DNA of 64,000 bases from Entomortierella parvispora (Eukaryota; Mortierellomycota; Mortierellomycetes; Mortierellales; Mortierellaceae): the NCBI GenBank assembly GCA_963573315.1, contig OY752150.1, positions 1,302,001-1,366,000 on the forward strand, in the 5' to 3' direction. This document shows, piece by piece, positions 32,818-45,826 of the stretch (the first letter of the stretch is position 1; every line of letters starts with the position of its first letter). Made by a program: the position numbers and the translations under genes. Below the pieces are notes generated by a model, which was not told the DNA's origin, ran no database searches, and worked only from the letters and a program-made list of their open reading frames with translations.

Positions 32818-33407
32818 GGTTGAGGAGTGTAAAAGGGGAAAGGATATACGACGAAGGGAGGATACAGTGGGTGGAGATGGGCAGAAAGGGAAAGAGTTGG
32901 CGTGAAAGAAGTAAAGAAGGGTGAGAAAGTGAGTCTGCGCTGCACACTTTGCTCACCGTTGCTGGCTGGCATCATCGACCGCAGTGGCGGCCAATGGCAG
33001 CCCGCCCTTTTTCTCGCCTTTCTGGGCATAATCGCACGATAATGCGATAATCGAATGCGGTGACGTCTTATCCCTCTCTCTTCACGTGCTCACACTCTCT
33101 CTTCGCTCCAACGTTCTGGCGGCAGATTTGTCTGACGGTCCGTGCACGCTGTCTTTCCCCCCTCACTCTCTCCCTTTCTTCTTTCTCTCTTCGATTTCCT
33201 CTCCTCATCCAACCCCTCAGGCTGTCGCATGCCATCAGGAATGCCGTCCTCACATTTAAACCGAAGAAACCTGTGGACTCGTCCATTCTGCCGCCCAAGA
33301 AACGACATTCATTCAACATTGCCGTCTCATTGACCGACACTCTAAAGCGACTCATGAAGGCCTGGACGTGTCTGGAGCTCTTATTACCGCGTCAGACTTA
33401 GACACAC
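32818..33407. other. Ferritin upstream region
   Basis: About 0.6 kb between ferritin and the decayed Cys-rich gene. It contains the GATA pair at 33037-33053 and a CT-rich stretch at 33150-33210. Open frames in 33060-33401 may be remains of the 5' part of the Cys-rich gene, but no start could be supported. Confidence 0.45.
33037..33053. promoter_or_regulatory. Two adjacent GATA motifs upstream of ferritin
   Basis: CGATAAT and GCGATAAT lie in tandem (GATA cores 9 bp apart) about 220 bp upstream of the ferritin ATG. Fungal iron-regulated GATA factors (Fep1, SreA, Urbs1) bind WGATAA-type sites, often paired. The gene they would control stores iron, so iron regulation is a reasonable but untested inference. 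Confidence 0.4.
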
Positions 33408-34040
33408 CGATTCAGTTGAACCCTACTTGGATCAGTATAGCTCGTTGCGTGGCTATTACCAACCGGGCCAGCATGATCAACCGTAGAGCAATAGGCGTCT
33501 TTATTAATGCTGCACGGATCACCACGACATGTACATGTTGGGCGTCAGGATGCCGCTCGACTTGGGTTCTATTGGTGATCTTAGGAGATACAACGACAGG
33601 GCCCGTGTCTTTACCCACGCATGTCGCGGGTATTACATTGATGTTACTTTTACCAGGGAGGAACATGTCGATAAGATGACACCCTGTCATCAATGCGGCT
33701 CAAGTGCATGCATGTATCGTTCTTGTGGCCTTTGTGGGCTCTGTCACTGCGACGACTGCCGAATCAGCAAGTGCAAGTGCGAGCGTGATGCTGAGGGCAA
33801 GTTGCCCGATACTCATGGCGAGTTTTGTGCTTGGTGTGCCAGTTCCAGAATTGCATCGTTTGTCAATCGTTCCCTTGTTGGTGGGATGAGACAGATGACG
33901 CCAGGCTCATGACGTGTGTGATATGTGGATTGCGATCCTGTGCACCTAGCTCATACATGTGCAGTAAATGCCGGTTCCAATATTGTGGACAATGTTTTGA
34001 GAGAGACGAAAACGAACTGTGTGGATGGAAGTGCGCATGA
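33408..34040 (+). pseudogene. Decayed cysteine-rich (zinc-binding type) protein gene
   Basis: A run of CxxC pairs is spread over two frames. From 33508 to about 33835 one frame reads CHQCGSSAC..CGLCGLCHCDDC..CKC..FCAWC; from about 33825 to the stop at 34040 another continues CLVCQFQNCIVC..CWW..CVICGLRSC..CSKCRFQYCGQCF. The two meet at a frame change around 33825-33840 with no room for an intron. Upstream in the first frame are stops at 33484-33486 and 33505-33507 inside otherwise protein-like sequence. The CxxC density suggests several zinc sites (RING- or B-box-like arrangement), but no named family can be claimed. A sequencing error could explain the frameshift, less easily the stops. Confidence 0.6.
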
Positions 34041-34876
34041 AAGGGCTATCGCTAAACTTGACCCCTACAAAGGATGAGAAATAAACCAGGACGAGGAGTG
34101 ACAATCTTGGTCTCCAACCGCAGTTTTGCTCCTGACCATCAAGACCAGGATGGACCAAGCTGACCGCAGTCATTGTTTGAATGAATAACGTGCCTCCATT
34201 ACTATGCTGAGCAAAAGAATGATATTACCCGAGACACAGACCAAATGAGGAGAAGGACAGTTGTTGAGGGCTAAGATGTAATGTTGTTGAAAGCAATGAA
34301 TGATGTACGGCAGTTGAAGGTAATGAAAGGCGGCAGAGAAGAAGACGCGAGATTGAGCCACGGGTATGGATTGAGAATGGGGGAGACGGCAAGAGGGGTG
34401 CAATAGGGAGAGAGCACATTCAACCAGAGCACATGCATGATGCATGATGCATGATGCATGCGGTCGTGCTTCCAAGCCACCAGGGCCATTGGCCTGCTGC
34501 GAGACATTTCAGCAGCATTGCATTGCGTGCGTGATGACATGTCCATGCAGGAACGCACCGTCCTGTGTTGCTTGGTTAGGGGGATCTATTTTTTTTTCCA
34601 CGGTCCTTTGGTCGTGCCCGCCCGCATCTGCGCGGTGAACTTTAGCGGAGGAAGTGCTCACAAATACCCGGTTCCATTCCCACTTTTTTCTTTTCCTTTC
34701 CTTTCTTTCTTCTTTCTCTTTTCTTTTTGTATCTGCGCACATCTTCACATGCCCGTTCTAACCTTTTTTCGTACTCTTTTATTCTTTCTTCCCGTCCACC
34801 TGTACTATCACTCACAAACACACACATATTTGCACACACATACACAGACGCGCTCTTGAAGGAATCCCTCAAAGCC
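34041..34876. other. Intergenic region with an ATGCATG tandem repeat
   Basis: About 0.83 kb upstream of the M28 peptidase gene. The 7-bp unit ATGCATG is repeated four times at 34433-34460. The final 200 bp are pyrimidine-rich then CA-rich and are the likely leader of the peptidase gene. No gene was seen. Confidence 0.5.
34433..34460. repeat. (ATGCATG)x4 tandem repeat
   Basis: Four perfect copies of the 7-bp unit ATGCATG in tandem, each containing the self-complementary ATGCAT. Such sites are bound by B3/RY-type or homeodomain factors in other kingdoms; here only the repeat itself is claimed. Confidence 0.8.
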
Positions 34877-37813
34877 ATGCCGGCACTAAAGCAGCGCCAC
34901 CTGAACGGGGAAAGATCCTCTCGTTCCGGTATCCTCAACTACGAACCCTCGCCAGACAACAAGGATCCCAAGGGACAGGCCCCCCAGTCTCGTTCATTCA
35001 AGGCCAATGCTTCCATCCGATCCATCTTTTCCTCCTGGGTCTATCTTCTCGGATTCCTTGTCGCACTGGTCTCACTAGCCTTTTGGGGTAGCACACGACT
35101 CCCAGCACCCAAAAACGAATCTTTTAATCCCAACACAGGCGTCACACAATACTCCGAGGCCAACGCTCGCAAGATCACAAAAACGTTAGCTGAGGATATC
35201 GGATTGAGGTTGGTGGGCACGATCCAGATGGTCGACGCGGAAGAGTACCTGATCAGAGAGATCAAGTCCATGCAGGAACAGGCCTTGATCGCCAAGGCCA
35301 GAGGAGCCAAGGACCTGCCAAAGTTTGAGTATTGGACTCAGGTCAATGATGGTTCTCATCGATTCGACTTTATGTCCAAAGGTAAGAAAGAGCGAGGCGG
35401 AAGTGAAGATGAGAAAGAAAGCAAGAGTAAAACAAAAAAAAGGGAAAAAAAACTTAACCACCGGCTATTTTTTTAACCCGCGTTAGTGGTGATGAAGATG
35501 TACACCAACATGACTAATGTCGTGGTCCGGCTTTCATGCGGACCAGAGTGTGACAAGAACTCTGTGCTTCTGAACGGACATGTAGACACGACTCTGGGAA
35601 GTCCAGGGGCAGCTGATGACGGCTTGGGAGTTGCCACACTCATGGAAGTTATTCGTGTTCTCAGCTTGCGACCCGCGTTGAAGAAAAACAGTGTTGTTTT
35701 CTGTAAGTGGAGACATTGTAAAAAGAAGAGACACCAAGCAGGTAGAATTAGACACTAAGCGCAAGCTGTGCCTTGGATCTCTCGTGGACCTCAAAAAACT
35801 CTTATAGTACTCAACGGAGGGGAAGAGTCCCTGCAGGATGCCTCCCACTCCTTCATTACCGCCCACGAGCTCAAGAACAATATCAGGGCAGTGGTCAATC
35901 TCGAAGGCAGTGGTACCAAAGGACCTGAGATCCTCTTCCAGGCCAACTCTCGGGAAATGATTGACGCCTACAAACGCGTCCCTTACCCTCATGGCTCCGT
36001 GATGGCCAATGACCTCTTTGCCACAGGAATTCTCCTCGGGGACACGGATTTCCGTCAGTTTGTCGAATATGGCGACCTCACAGGTCTGGATATGGCCGTC
36101 TACAAGAATAGTTACGCCTACCATACCCATCTGGACACGAACGAGCACATGGAAGTTGGACTTCCTCAACACATGGGAGAGAACACCCTGGCCTTGGTCA
36201 CTTATCTGGGCAACCACGCTGACCTCCCAGGACCAAAATTTGAAAAATCAACGGATGTCATCTTTTTCGATGTCCTGGGACTCTTTTTTGCCGTATACTC
36301 GTTCACCACCGCCATCTATCTGCATCTGGCCATTGGCGTCTTGGCTCTTTTTGCTCTCAGTCTTGGAGTGTCCAGGCCAACGGTTAAATCCGCGGCCTCG
36401 ATCCTGGCCTCCTTCCTTGCTTCGATCGCCGGGGCCATCGCGGTAGCAAAGATTCTCCAACTCTTGGGCAAACCAATGCAATGGTTCAATGGCGAGTGGC
36501 TCCCTCTCATTCATTTCGCGCCTGCAGCCTTGGCAGCCATGATCCTGGTCCAATATCTTGCCCATGATTCCAAAGCAAGCCACGGAGCCAACGAATTGAG
36601 CACCTTGTCAGGCGTCCATTTCTTCTTTGCTGTTGTCCTGGGAACAGCGACTCAAGCCCGGATTGGATCCAGCTATGTCCTGAGTATGTACTCCCTAAGT
36701 CTGACTGTGGCCCTGTTCTATAACCGAGCCAAGATCGCGGGGGTGGTCAAGAAGAATCAGGGCAAGGATATGGTCGCGTCCGCCATGAGCGTGGATTACA
36801 AGACCTACTTTATTGCTACTGCAGTCCCCACCGTGGTATTTTCTCAGATGGCACTCTGTCTCTTATATACCCTTGTTCCTCTGACTGGTCGGATCGGCAC
36901 AGACGCCCCAGCTGATATGATGGCAGCTTCTTTTGTGGGGTTCGTTTGTTTCATGATCTCGCCCCCCTTGTTGGCGTTTGTGCATCGATTCGGTCGTGAT
37001 CTCATGAAGAAAATGGTGGCGGTTCTGGTGGTCCTCCAGCTCGTGATCCTGTTCTACTCTGTGCTGTTCATTCGACCGTTCGACAGTCTCCATCCCAAGA
37101 GAGTCTTTGCTCAGCACTTGAGGAACATGACCTCGGGCGAGACTAAGGTCTTTGTCGCCCACTGTGATGCCGCTCCCTTTTACGATACCTACGTGACCGC
37201 GCTAGAGTCCATGTACGAGACCAAGGCGACGTTCCATCATGGAGCGGATAGCCCCAATGATTGGCATTCGATCTACCCTTTCTCCTTCTTCCTGGATTCT
37301 TATTCCCTGGACACGACCCCTTATATCCGTGCCCGGACCGAGAACAAGACCATTGCTGAAGCCAACTGGCCATTGACGAATCTGATCCATGACACTCCCA
37401 AGATGGTGGCCGAGAACGTTCACTATGACCCCGAGACGGGTCTTCGAAGCCTGACCATCTTGTGCACGCACACCGATTACATCTTTACTGTCATTGCGTT
37501 TAATGCGAAACTGACGGCATGGTCCCTTGATTCGGATATCCCTTCCAAGGAACATTTCCACTATGTGGTTAGGAACTCTGGCGGTTACCGAGCCGATGGA
37601 TGGAGATTGGATCTGGAGTATCATGCCTCCGGACCGGACGACAAGCTCCGGGTCGAGATCACTGCCCTGGAACCTGAAGCCTTTGGAGGCAAGGCAGAGA
37701 GAGAGTTGGCGGGTACGGGGGAGATGATGGTCCTACAAAATCTGGTCAGGGCCAAGCCGGACTGGGTGGCCTTGACTTATTTCAACACTATCGTCGATGT
37801 TTTTGAGCTCTAA
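34877..37813 (+). CDS. M28 membrane metallopeptidase, ERMP1/Pff1 type
   Basis: Exons 34877-35381, 35487-35702 and 35808-37813 give 908 residues. ATG at 34877 is the first in-frame ATG. One membrane segment follows a basic cytosolic tail (about residues 55-75, VYLLGFLVALVSLAFWG). The M28 zinc aminopeptidase domain (about 95-400) has ligand motifs GHVDT, AADDG, NGGEES (catalytic Glu), NLEGSG and YHTHLD. A block of about eight hydrophobic segments follows (about 420-690), then a lumenal C-terminal domain of about 200 residues. This is the layout of human ERMP1 and yeast vacuolar Pff1 (976 residues). It processes or degrades peptides in the ER or vacuole lumen; the substrate is not established. 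Confidence 0.94.
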
Positions 37814-37966
37814 ACGATGGCGCGCCTTTAGAGAAAACTGTGAACCGCCGCCCCCCCTCTGTCCTCAATAATACATAGAAGTAGACACTTCTCACTCATT
37901 TTATTTTGTTCTATACGATACAAGCGCAACCATTCTATTATTATACATGTTGAAAACACCCCTCTC

Positions 37967-40900
37967 TTAGGATTCTGGTTTCTTTAGCGTGCTCAAGAGT
38001 TGATCAAGCGAAGGGCCGGTATCCCGCCGAGATGGGGGCGGAGGTCGAGCATGACCATCTCCAGACGGGTAGCTTTTGCGAATAGGTGCGACTGTGGCCG
38101 CCAGACGGTCTCGAACAGGAACTGTAGATGCAGATGAGCTTGGCCGATTCTATAGAAACAAAGGGTTCCAGGAGTGAGTTGGTATCGAACAAAAAAAAAA
38201 AGGATAAAAAACCACAAGCAATTGAATCTTCAAGTACCTTCATGCTCATAGGTCTACTCTTCAGGAAGAGACTCGGGGCTGGCTTTCTAACAGGCGGCTG
38301 CTTATCAGAAGACTGTCTTTCTGGAGAAGAATTCTTGCGTTTAAGACCGTGATTTGATGACATCTGGTCGAGAGGTGGACGATCCATGGTCGACTTGACA
38401 TCTTCAGCACCAACGCGTTCCTGCTGTTCAGTGTCCCGAGTTTTCCGCGGAGGGCTGTCAATATCCATGTTTTCTGTCTTTAAAGGCTCACGATCTCGTG
38501 GATCTCGCGGGGTTGAAACGCGAGGTCCCCTCGAGCTCGGCCTTGACACTGGAATCGGCTCATCCACATCTGGCAGACTAGGGTACGATTCCGTCTCAAT
38601 GACGTCTTCCATAATAGCCTCAGGCTGTTCAATAACTGTAGCCGCTTTCCTGTGATCTGCCACTCGTCCATAAAGGTCATTTCGCCGATCAACAATCTCG
38701 ACCTTTGGCTGTAGAATGTTTTGTGGCAGCTGGCTGTATTTCAGCCCAAAAATGTCGGGTACAATCTATAGGTAAACGTAAAATCCCGTTTTACGGATCA
38801 ATAAAAGCATCCGTCATGGACCTATTCGCGGTCTCAAAGGGAATGGTAAAAAAGATCCTTACCACTGTGTATTGCCTACGCTCTTCAGCATCCCTCACCA
38901 GGTCTCCCCAGATGGGTTCTCGGCGAAGGGTTTCGGCGTGCCCCAGGATAAATAACGATTGCCGAGCTCGAGTGAGCGCGACATTCATTCGGCGGATATC
39001 GGACAAGAAACCAACGGATCCAGAGTTGGAAGCACGAACACACGAAAAGATAATAATATCCTTTTCCTGTCCCTGGAAACCATCCACAGTGTTAAAGTCG
39101 ACAGCTTCCAAGATCTTTTGACCGAAATGGCGTGAAAAGTACTCTTTCAAAGTCCTGATCTGCTGCTTGTAGGGTGAAATCACGCCTACACGTCTGAAAA
39201 ACTAGTACAACATATACAAATGTTGTCAACAACGCGTCGAACAAGCCTATGGTCAGCAATCGCAAAACAGAAACGAGTAACTTACGTTCAAGGATTTGTT
39301 TCCTCTGCACAAGAAATCAAGCAATTCCACCGCGGTTTCCGCCTCTACAGGGTTGTGCTGTGAGTGCGAAAGGCCCACCTTCTCTCTTCCAAGCCGTACG
39401 TCAAAGAATTGATAAGGAGGTGTGACTTTGTTGCCATGCCACTCTGCTCTTGTTTTTTCCGCCATGTTTGGACCGTCCTTCAGCAAAGATTTGTAGAATG
39501 CACGGCTTGGGAATACACTAATGTCGGGATGCATACGGTACTGGATACTCAAAAGATGAACAGAGGTAGGTGCAAGTCCTTGAATTCGCACGAACAAACT
39601 CCGATTGTACTCGAATTTGGTTGCAAGCTGGGACATGACCGTCGGAGGCAACTGATTCGGATCTAGAGGACGCAAAGTCGACGCTTGTTACTCGAGCAAT
39701 CATAAAGCAAACACGCATCTGCCACCATTGGAGGGTCCATTTCGGGCAAACTGCACCTCCTGCACCTCTAACTACTTACCACCCACAAGCACACAGCGCT
39801 TCGTTCCGTATTTCAGGGGAATCAATGAACTAATTTCCACAGACTGCGCGGCCTCGTCAATAATGACAGTGTCGAACGTAAAATTGGAGCTCGTCAGGAG
39901 ATCGTGTCCACTCGCACTCAGGGTCGAGCAAATAACATCGGCCTCGGTCAAAATTTTGTCACGGGCATCCTTTCTGGCCTGGTCCTTCTTTTGGTTGACT
40001 TCGTCAAAGCTAGATCTGGCTTGGTCGAGCTCCTGTCCAAGTTTCCACTTCGAGGTATTTAGAGTCTTGATCTTGGCCTGGGCCTCCGAAATCACCATCA
40101 TGTCGTTGCCCTGTTTGACTTGCACAAGCTCCAGACGAGCATGGTCCAGATCAACGGAAATTTGCTTCATCTTATCTCTCAGAGCAGCCATTTTTTCGTG
40201 ATAGGACTTGTGGTCCACCGACGCATCGCTCTTGGATTCCAGCTCTTTGGCGATCAGCGCCTCCAAGGCCACATCCTTCACCTCTGCGTTCACAGTCTCC
40301 ATCGTTCCAATGCGGACCACTTTTGGTGATACCATTGCGCCCTGCGTGTTTCGAATCCCGCCTTTCAGTCGCTTTACGATTTCATCAATTGCGGCATTCG
40401 AAGGAGCGCAGACAAGGATACGGCTAACCGTTCCTGTCTCCAAGGATTTTTCGCCTTTCAAGGATTGGACGGATGGCGCCTGTTGACGACGCGAGCCATC
40501 GTCCAAGAAAGCGCCCACTAGGCCAAGAATAGTCTTTGTCTTTCCAGTTCCAGGTGGTCTACAGGGATGATGAGAGTAGAAGATCAATAAAAAAAAATCT
40601 TGAAAACCATTGAGCAACCCCACGCAAAATACTACAACGTACCCCTGAATAAGAGTGAAACCATTTGGCTTTGCCAGAGCGCCTGCAATGGCCATGGCTT
40701 GTGGAGTATTGACATTGTACGTTCCCATCAGTTTCCGTAAAGTTTCCTCTGTTGGCTTTGGCGGTTGACTGGTGGGGGGTTTGAGAATATCGTCGCAAAG
40801 ATCATAGTGGCGCATGGCGATGAGAGCAGCATACTCGCGGTGCGTTGTTGTCAAGCTGGAAGCAAATACCGAAAAAAAATCAACGGTTAGAATTGGCCAG

Positions 40901-43900
40901 CCCGAGTCCTCTGTAACGTTAAACGATTGAACACTATTATGGCTTCTTACTTCATAAGCTTGAGGACACTCCATCTTGTCAAGGGTCGAACGAACATAAG
41001 AGCACTTGATTCCTCAATCTTCAAGCATGTCCGGAAAACAACTTCGCACTCGCCTTTCGCTCGCACAATGGACTGAACTTTTGCAAAGAAAGGTTTCGCA
41101 CGTGTTGCATTTCCTTTTTCCGTGAAAACATCCCGGACAGACGGATCCGCCATGACAACAATGTCATCCACCATAACACCACTCGCTTTGTCTTTGGGTA
41201 TCCTGGCGTGCGTGTCTTGGAAATGGCTTGTGGAAACACGGTTCACGATCTGAACCATAATTGAATCTGAGGACTGGTTGCACTCCTCACGAGCGGCCAT
41301 AAGTTGCTGCCAGCATTCCAGAACCAATAGTGGCTCAAATGCCTTTGCATATGCCTCCACAGAATCAAAGGTAGACGGGACCTTTTGATAATCTTGGCAG
41401 TCTGGTGGACGGTCGCCTGTAGCAGACACTTCCCATTTCAGAATTTGGGTGTGAAGATTGGTGAGGTTGGGTGTGAGTCGTTGTATCCGTTCATAGTCTT
41501 CCTTGGCTTTCTGGCGTCGGTAGGCGCCTGGGTCCATGACAGTTCCCCGAGGGGCAATATCCTTCAATTCCAAGAGTTTTGTCTTGCGCGGAGCCTTGGG
41601 TTTGTTTCGATCGTTCCAGGATTCCTCAGTATCAATCAGACTGTTCAGACCACTGTTGTCGTCCTCTGAATCACCCTCGCTTGAGCTCTCCGAATCGGAT
41701 TGCGGCTTAGGAGGCCTTTGAACAACGGGTGCCCTGACAATCGGTATAGATTTGGATGATTGTCGTTCCTTGGAAGCCTCAACAATACTCCGGCGTTCTC
41801 TCGTATGGTCGGCTCGCATTTGGCTTAGTTTGCTGCCTTTCTTCACTGGCGTCACCTTGACAGCTGATTTTGAAGATATGCTCATTTTGGTGAGAGACGA
41901 GGGCAGCTTACGAGTTAACGTGCCGCCAGCTGGAATTCCTGGTCGGTAGGGGTTGACTTGGTTGAAATTGAGTTTTGTCTGGAGGTACGGGTTGTTGGCT
42001 GGAGTGGGGCGAAAAACGAATGGCGCTGCCTTCGGCGCCTCTGGGATAGACTGCTGCTGAGTTTGTTTCTCTACTGGCTCTTCTACATCGTCAAACTCAA
42101 ATCCTGTAAGGTCGACTTCTTCAATGTCACCAAAGTCGTCGTCTGATATCTCAATCGTCTCTGGAATGGCTGATGTCGATGGTTCAGGGCGAGAGACAGT
42201 TGAATAGGCGGTATGTCGGCTTAATGCGATCCAAAGATGTTCACGCTGTTCATCCGTCAGAAGACTCTTTGGTTCCTGATTCCCGGCTGCCAAAGCAGTA
42301 AGAGCCTTTGTATCCGCATCGTCGATCATATCGTCATGCTCTGCCAGTAGATCGAGGACTGCACACACAAGGTTCAATGCAGCAGTGCACAGCATCGTGT
42401 CTTGGGCGTAAATCCAGTCAGTCATGCGCGCCAGCGAGGCTTTCATGAATTCCAGTGGCATGGTTTCCTTTGCAGCCGTATGGCCTTGAGAAGAACCGAC
42501 AAAGTCTAGCTGGTCCAGATCAGGCGCCTCAAAATCGATATCCTGGTTCTCGAATTGGAGGAGTCGTTCAAAATAGCGGATCTTTCCAATGATCAAAAGA
42601 CCCACGTCTACCACAACCTTCATTGTCTTGACAGTTTCGTTACGGTCCTGTCGATCGTTCCAAATGGTGCGACCCGCCAGGAATGCAGCCTTCATGGATT
42701 GCCAAATAGAGTTCCAGAGTTGTTTGATCATTTGCAAGTGTCGGGCTATTTCCTGAGAGGATGCGAGTTCCAAGAAGATTTGCAAATAGAGCCCTCCTTC
42801 TCCATCGACTGAGTTTGTGAGGAAAAGAGTGGTGACTGAATCTAGAAGGAACTGAAAAAGCGCAGGAGGAGTAGCTCCTCCAGGCGTTTTGCGGTTTCGA
42901 AAGTCTGACAAGATACTGTCTAATTCCTCGATGCTGCTGTCTCCACCGACTTGGAACGCTCGACGTAAACAGGATGACCGAGTTACTTCGTCCCATCCGG
43001 ATCTCATGATGAACAAGGCTTGCACACTGGTCTCCTGGTTTGGACTGCACCACAGTTTCAACAGCTTTGTGAGGAATCGTTTGTCGCCTTGGTTCAAAAG
43101 TCGTTCACTCCATTGCACCCCATGGTGGGACAGAGTCCGAAGAAGGATCGAGTTGGACTGAAAGAAGAAGCCAAGATCGTCGTTAAATCGCCCGCAAAGT
43201 TCAAGAGCTTCCTTGGTGAAGTGGGGCCTGGTCTCTGCCTTTGGAAGCAACGCCAATTGAGAGCTGGTCTCGATCAACAGAGTTTCCCATTCCTGAAATC
43301 TTGCCTGATCACTTCCTGCCAGAGACTGAAGTTCACTGTGTGTCTTGGAAGGTAATTCCTGCATGATTCGGAGCCACAACTCGGCATTGGTGCGTTCCAG
43401 TACTCCTACGCTTACTGCCTTGACGGACTTGATGACAACGTCGTAGTTGCTCCACATGGCTTCTACAATTTCTTTCAGAGCCTCAAGCACAAACTGCTGC
43501 GCGGCGTTTGAGACAGCTAGAACTTGCTGTTCAATGGGGTCTGGTAGTGAGATGGGCAATATCGCACTTGGTCCCAGTGCGCAAATCGGGCCAATCCACC
43601 CCCAATGAGGAGAGAGGACTATGCTTGCTGATATTCTGTGCTCATGGCTTTCTTGTTGACGAAGCAAGTCGAACACTAACTTGAGAAGCTTGAAATCATA
43701 GTCGAGGCGGGTATACTGAAGGTTGTCGTCGCCTGCCGTTGGGCGCCCGGCAATCCTGTCCTTCATAAGTCCAGACAAGCTATCCAGAAGGACATCCGAG
43801 GCGATGATCAGGCGTCCAGAGAGAGATATGGTCGACGGCAAAGAGTTGATGAAGCTAGATACCCATGACACATGTTCTACAAAAGTTGAGACTCTTGCTG

Positions 43901-45242
43901 GTGACTCCTTTTGTGCGCCGCCTTCCAAAAAGGTGGCCATTTCTGGGCGAATGAATATTGTCCGAAGAACCCTTTTTGCCTCACTAATAATGTGATAGAA
44001 TATCAGAATTAATACACTGGATTTTTTTCCTTTTCGTCTTCTTTTGCTGCAGATTCATACCTTACTGACGGCAAAGAGCTATCATCCTTCACCCAAAACA
44101 CTTGCTTCAGCGAGCCCAGCAAGTAAAACAATATCCGACTGGTTTCCAAGAGAATCGCTGGGGGTGTCGTTGGATCTTGGATCGCGGTGGTTAGCCTGTC
44201 CCTGAAAGTATTCCAAGTCTGGATGTCGTGTTTAACTGCGTCTTGCATGACCTGTGCGTCCATGCTCGATAGCATTGAGCGGATTCCCATCCAGATTCGA
44301 GCAGGATCCGAGGTGAAGGGTATTGCCGAATCAAGCCCAGGTAAGTTTCCATCCACTAGATCCAGTGCCAGTCTCCATACGACTTTGAAGGGTTCCCAGC
44401 CGGCCCATCTGTCCGCTGCAATGGTTTCCATCGAGGCGCCTAGTTTGCTAGTATACAGAGCCCAGTCCTGGATCGTAGTATTCTCGTGAAGCAGCATAAG
44501 CCATATTCCCGGGAGGACTGACTGGATCTTGACCCTCTTTGGCTGGAAGAGGTCCAAGAGGAATCCAGTGAGATGCCCTGAAAATGTTTTTGAGAACCGA
44601 TGGTCGAGCAAGGCTGTTGGATCCAGCATCATATCGCACATGCAGATCTTTTTCCGTTTTTGAACTTCTGGCGAGGCTTCGGCTGTCGAAAGATGCTCCA
44701 TCCGCCAGATCAATCTGTTGCAGTCCCACCGCAGGATCGCCTCGTAGAATGCACTTGTGATCTCAGCACCAAACTCATCCTGCAGCCTTTTTTTTATTTT
44801 TTTTTTGGAGTGAATTTGTGGATTAGCAAAAGAGTTCAAAAATATGCGCCGTTAAGATTGCAGACTGTCATTCTTACCGATTGATGAATATTCTCCGGTC
44901 CTGTTGGTACGCCTCAGTACAATCGAGACAGCCCCCAAGGACGTTCTCCAAGGATCCCTTGTAGCCTTTCAAGGTTTCGTTCTCTTCAAAGCCAAAGAGG
45001 GTCAGCATCTCCATGGATATCGGTCGCAGTTGAGGGTTGCACCACCAGTGAAGGGCTGGGTGCTGCAGGACATGCTGCAGGGCTCCTGTTAGAAAGTCGT
45101 GCGTCTCCTCTTCGGCGCGCTCTGTCAGCTTTGTGGTGGGGAGCAACGAGGCAAGGGCCGAGATTAGGTTCTCCGAGGGGGAGTCCTGGAGGGGGGTCCA
45201 GAATGGAGGGGTGGAGTCGACGGTGTCCATGTCGCGTTGCAT
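37967..45242 (-). CDS. SEN1: Sen1 RNA/DNA helicase (superfamily 1)
   Basis: Nine exons (44878-45242, 44061-44786, 40951-43983, 40643-40855, 39780-40558, 39286-39662, 38863-39201, 38238-38765, 37967-38149) give 2180 residues; yeast Sen1 has 2231. Sen1 unwinds RNA-DNA hybrids and, in yeast with Nrd1-Nab3, terminates polymerase II on short non-coding RNAs. The N-terminal 1100 residues are a helical SEN1_N-like region; acidic and Ser-rich linkers follow. The helicase core starts near 1390 with THREYAAL, Walker A GPPGTGKT (1446-1453), CAPSNAAIDEI, Walker B DEAAQ, GDPNQLPPTV, QYRMHP, GVISPYKQQ, DGFQGQEKDIII and NVALTRAR. The C-terminal 230 residues are disordered. The human orthologue is senataxin. 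Start codons of this gene and TOR are 585 bp apart and divergent. Confidence 0.95.
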
Positions 45243-45826
45243 CACTCTGATGGGTCCAAGAGGAGCAGCAACAGGCGAGGGGTGAGGAGACGGGAGCAGG
45301 GCAGGTGGAATGGAAGGTGGCTAGGGAGGAGAGAAAGGGGGAAGACAGACGGACAGACCAACAGACAGACCAACCGACGGACAAGGTGTGTGTTGTGTGA
45401 AGGTGTGAAGGTGTGAAGGTGCAAAAAAAGACAGGAACTGTGCACTGTGCGCGCCACCAAACAATCCGTGTGCACTGTCCCCGTGACAGGAAGACGGCCG
45501 ATCGCATGTGCTGTGAATCCCCTTTCCTCCCTGTCCCATGCTTGCCCACTCTTGGAACACTGCACATGCATGTCAATGCAACCACCCATCGCTCCGCTTA
45601 CTTCGCCTTGCTTGACGTAGACACCCCAGGTTCCACGTCCTTGCCCCATCATACCCTCTCCTCTTCACCGTTTGCCAGCCTTATCCGCGAAAACAGCCCT
45701 CATCCGACAGATTCCGTGCTGCTGTCCGCAGAGACCCAACCCTTCCCATTCCGCACGGAACAAACATTGCTTCTCCTTCACCACTTTGCAGACTAATTAT
45801 CAAAGAGCGCCCGGGAAAACAATACA
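45243..45826. promoter_or_regulatory. Shared 5' region of divergent SEN1 and TOR
   Basis: 584 bp separate the two start codons. The SEN1 side has a GA-rich stretch and short tandem units (ACAGACC at about 45351-45378, GGTGTGAA at about 45399-45418). The TOR side has no clear TATA box. Confidence 0.5.
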
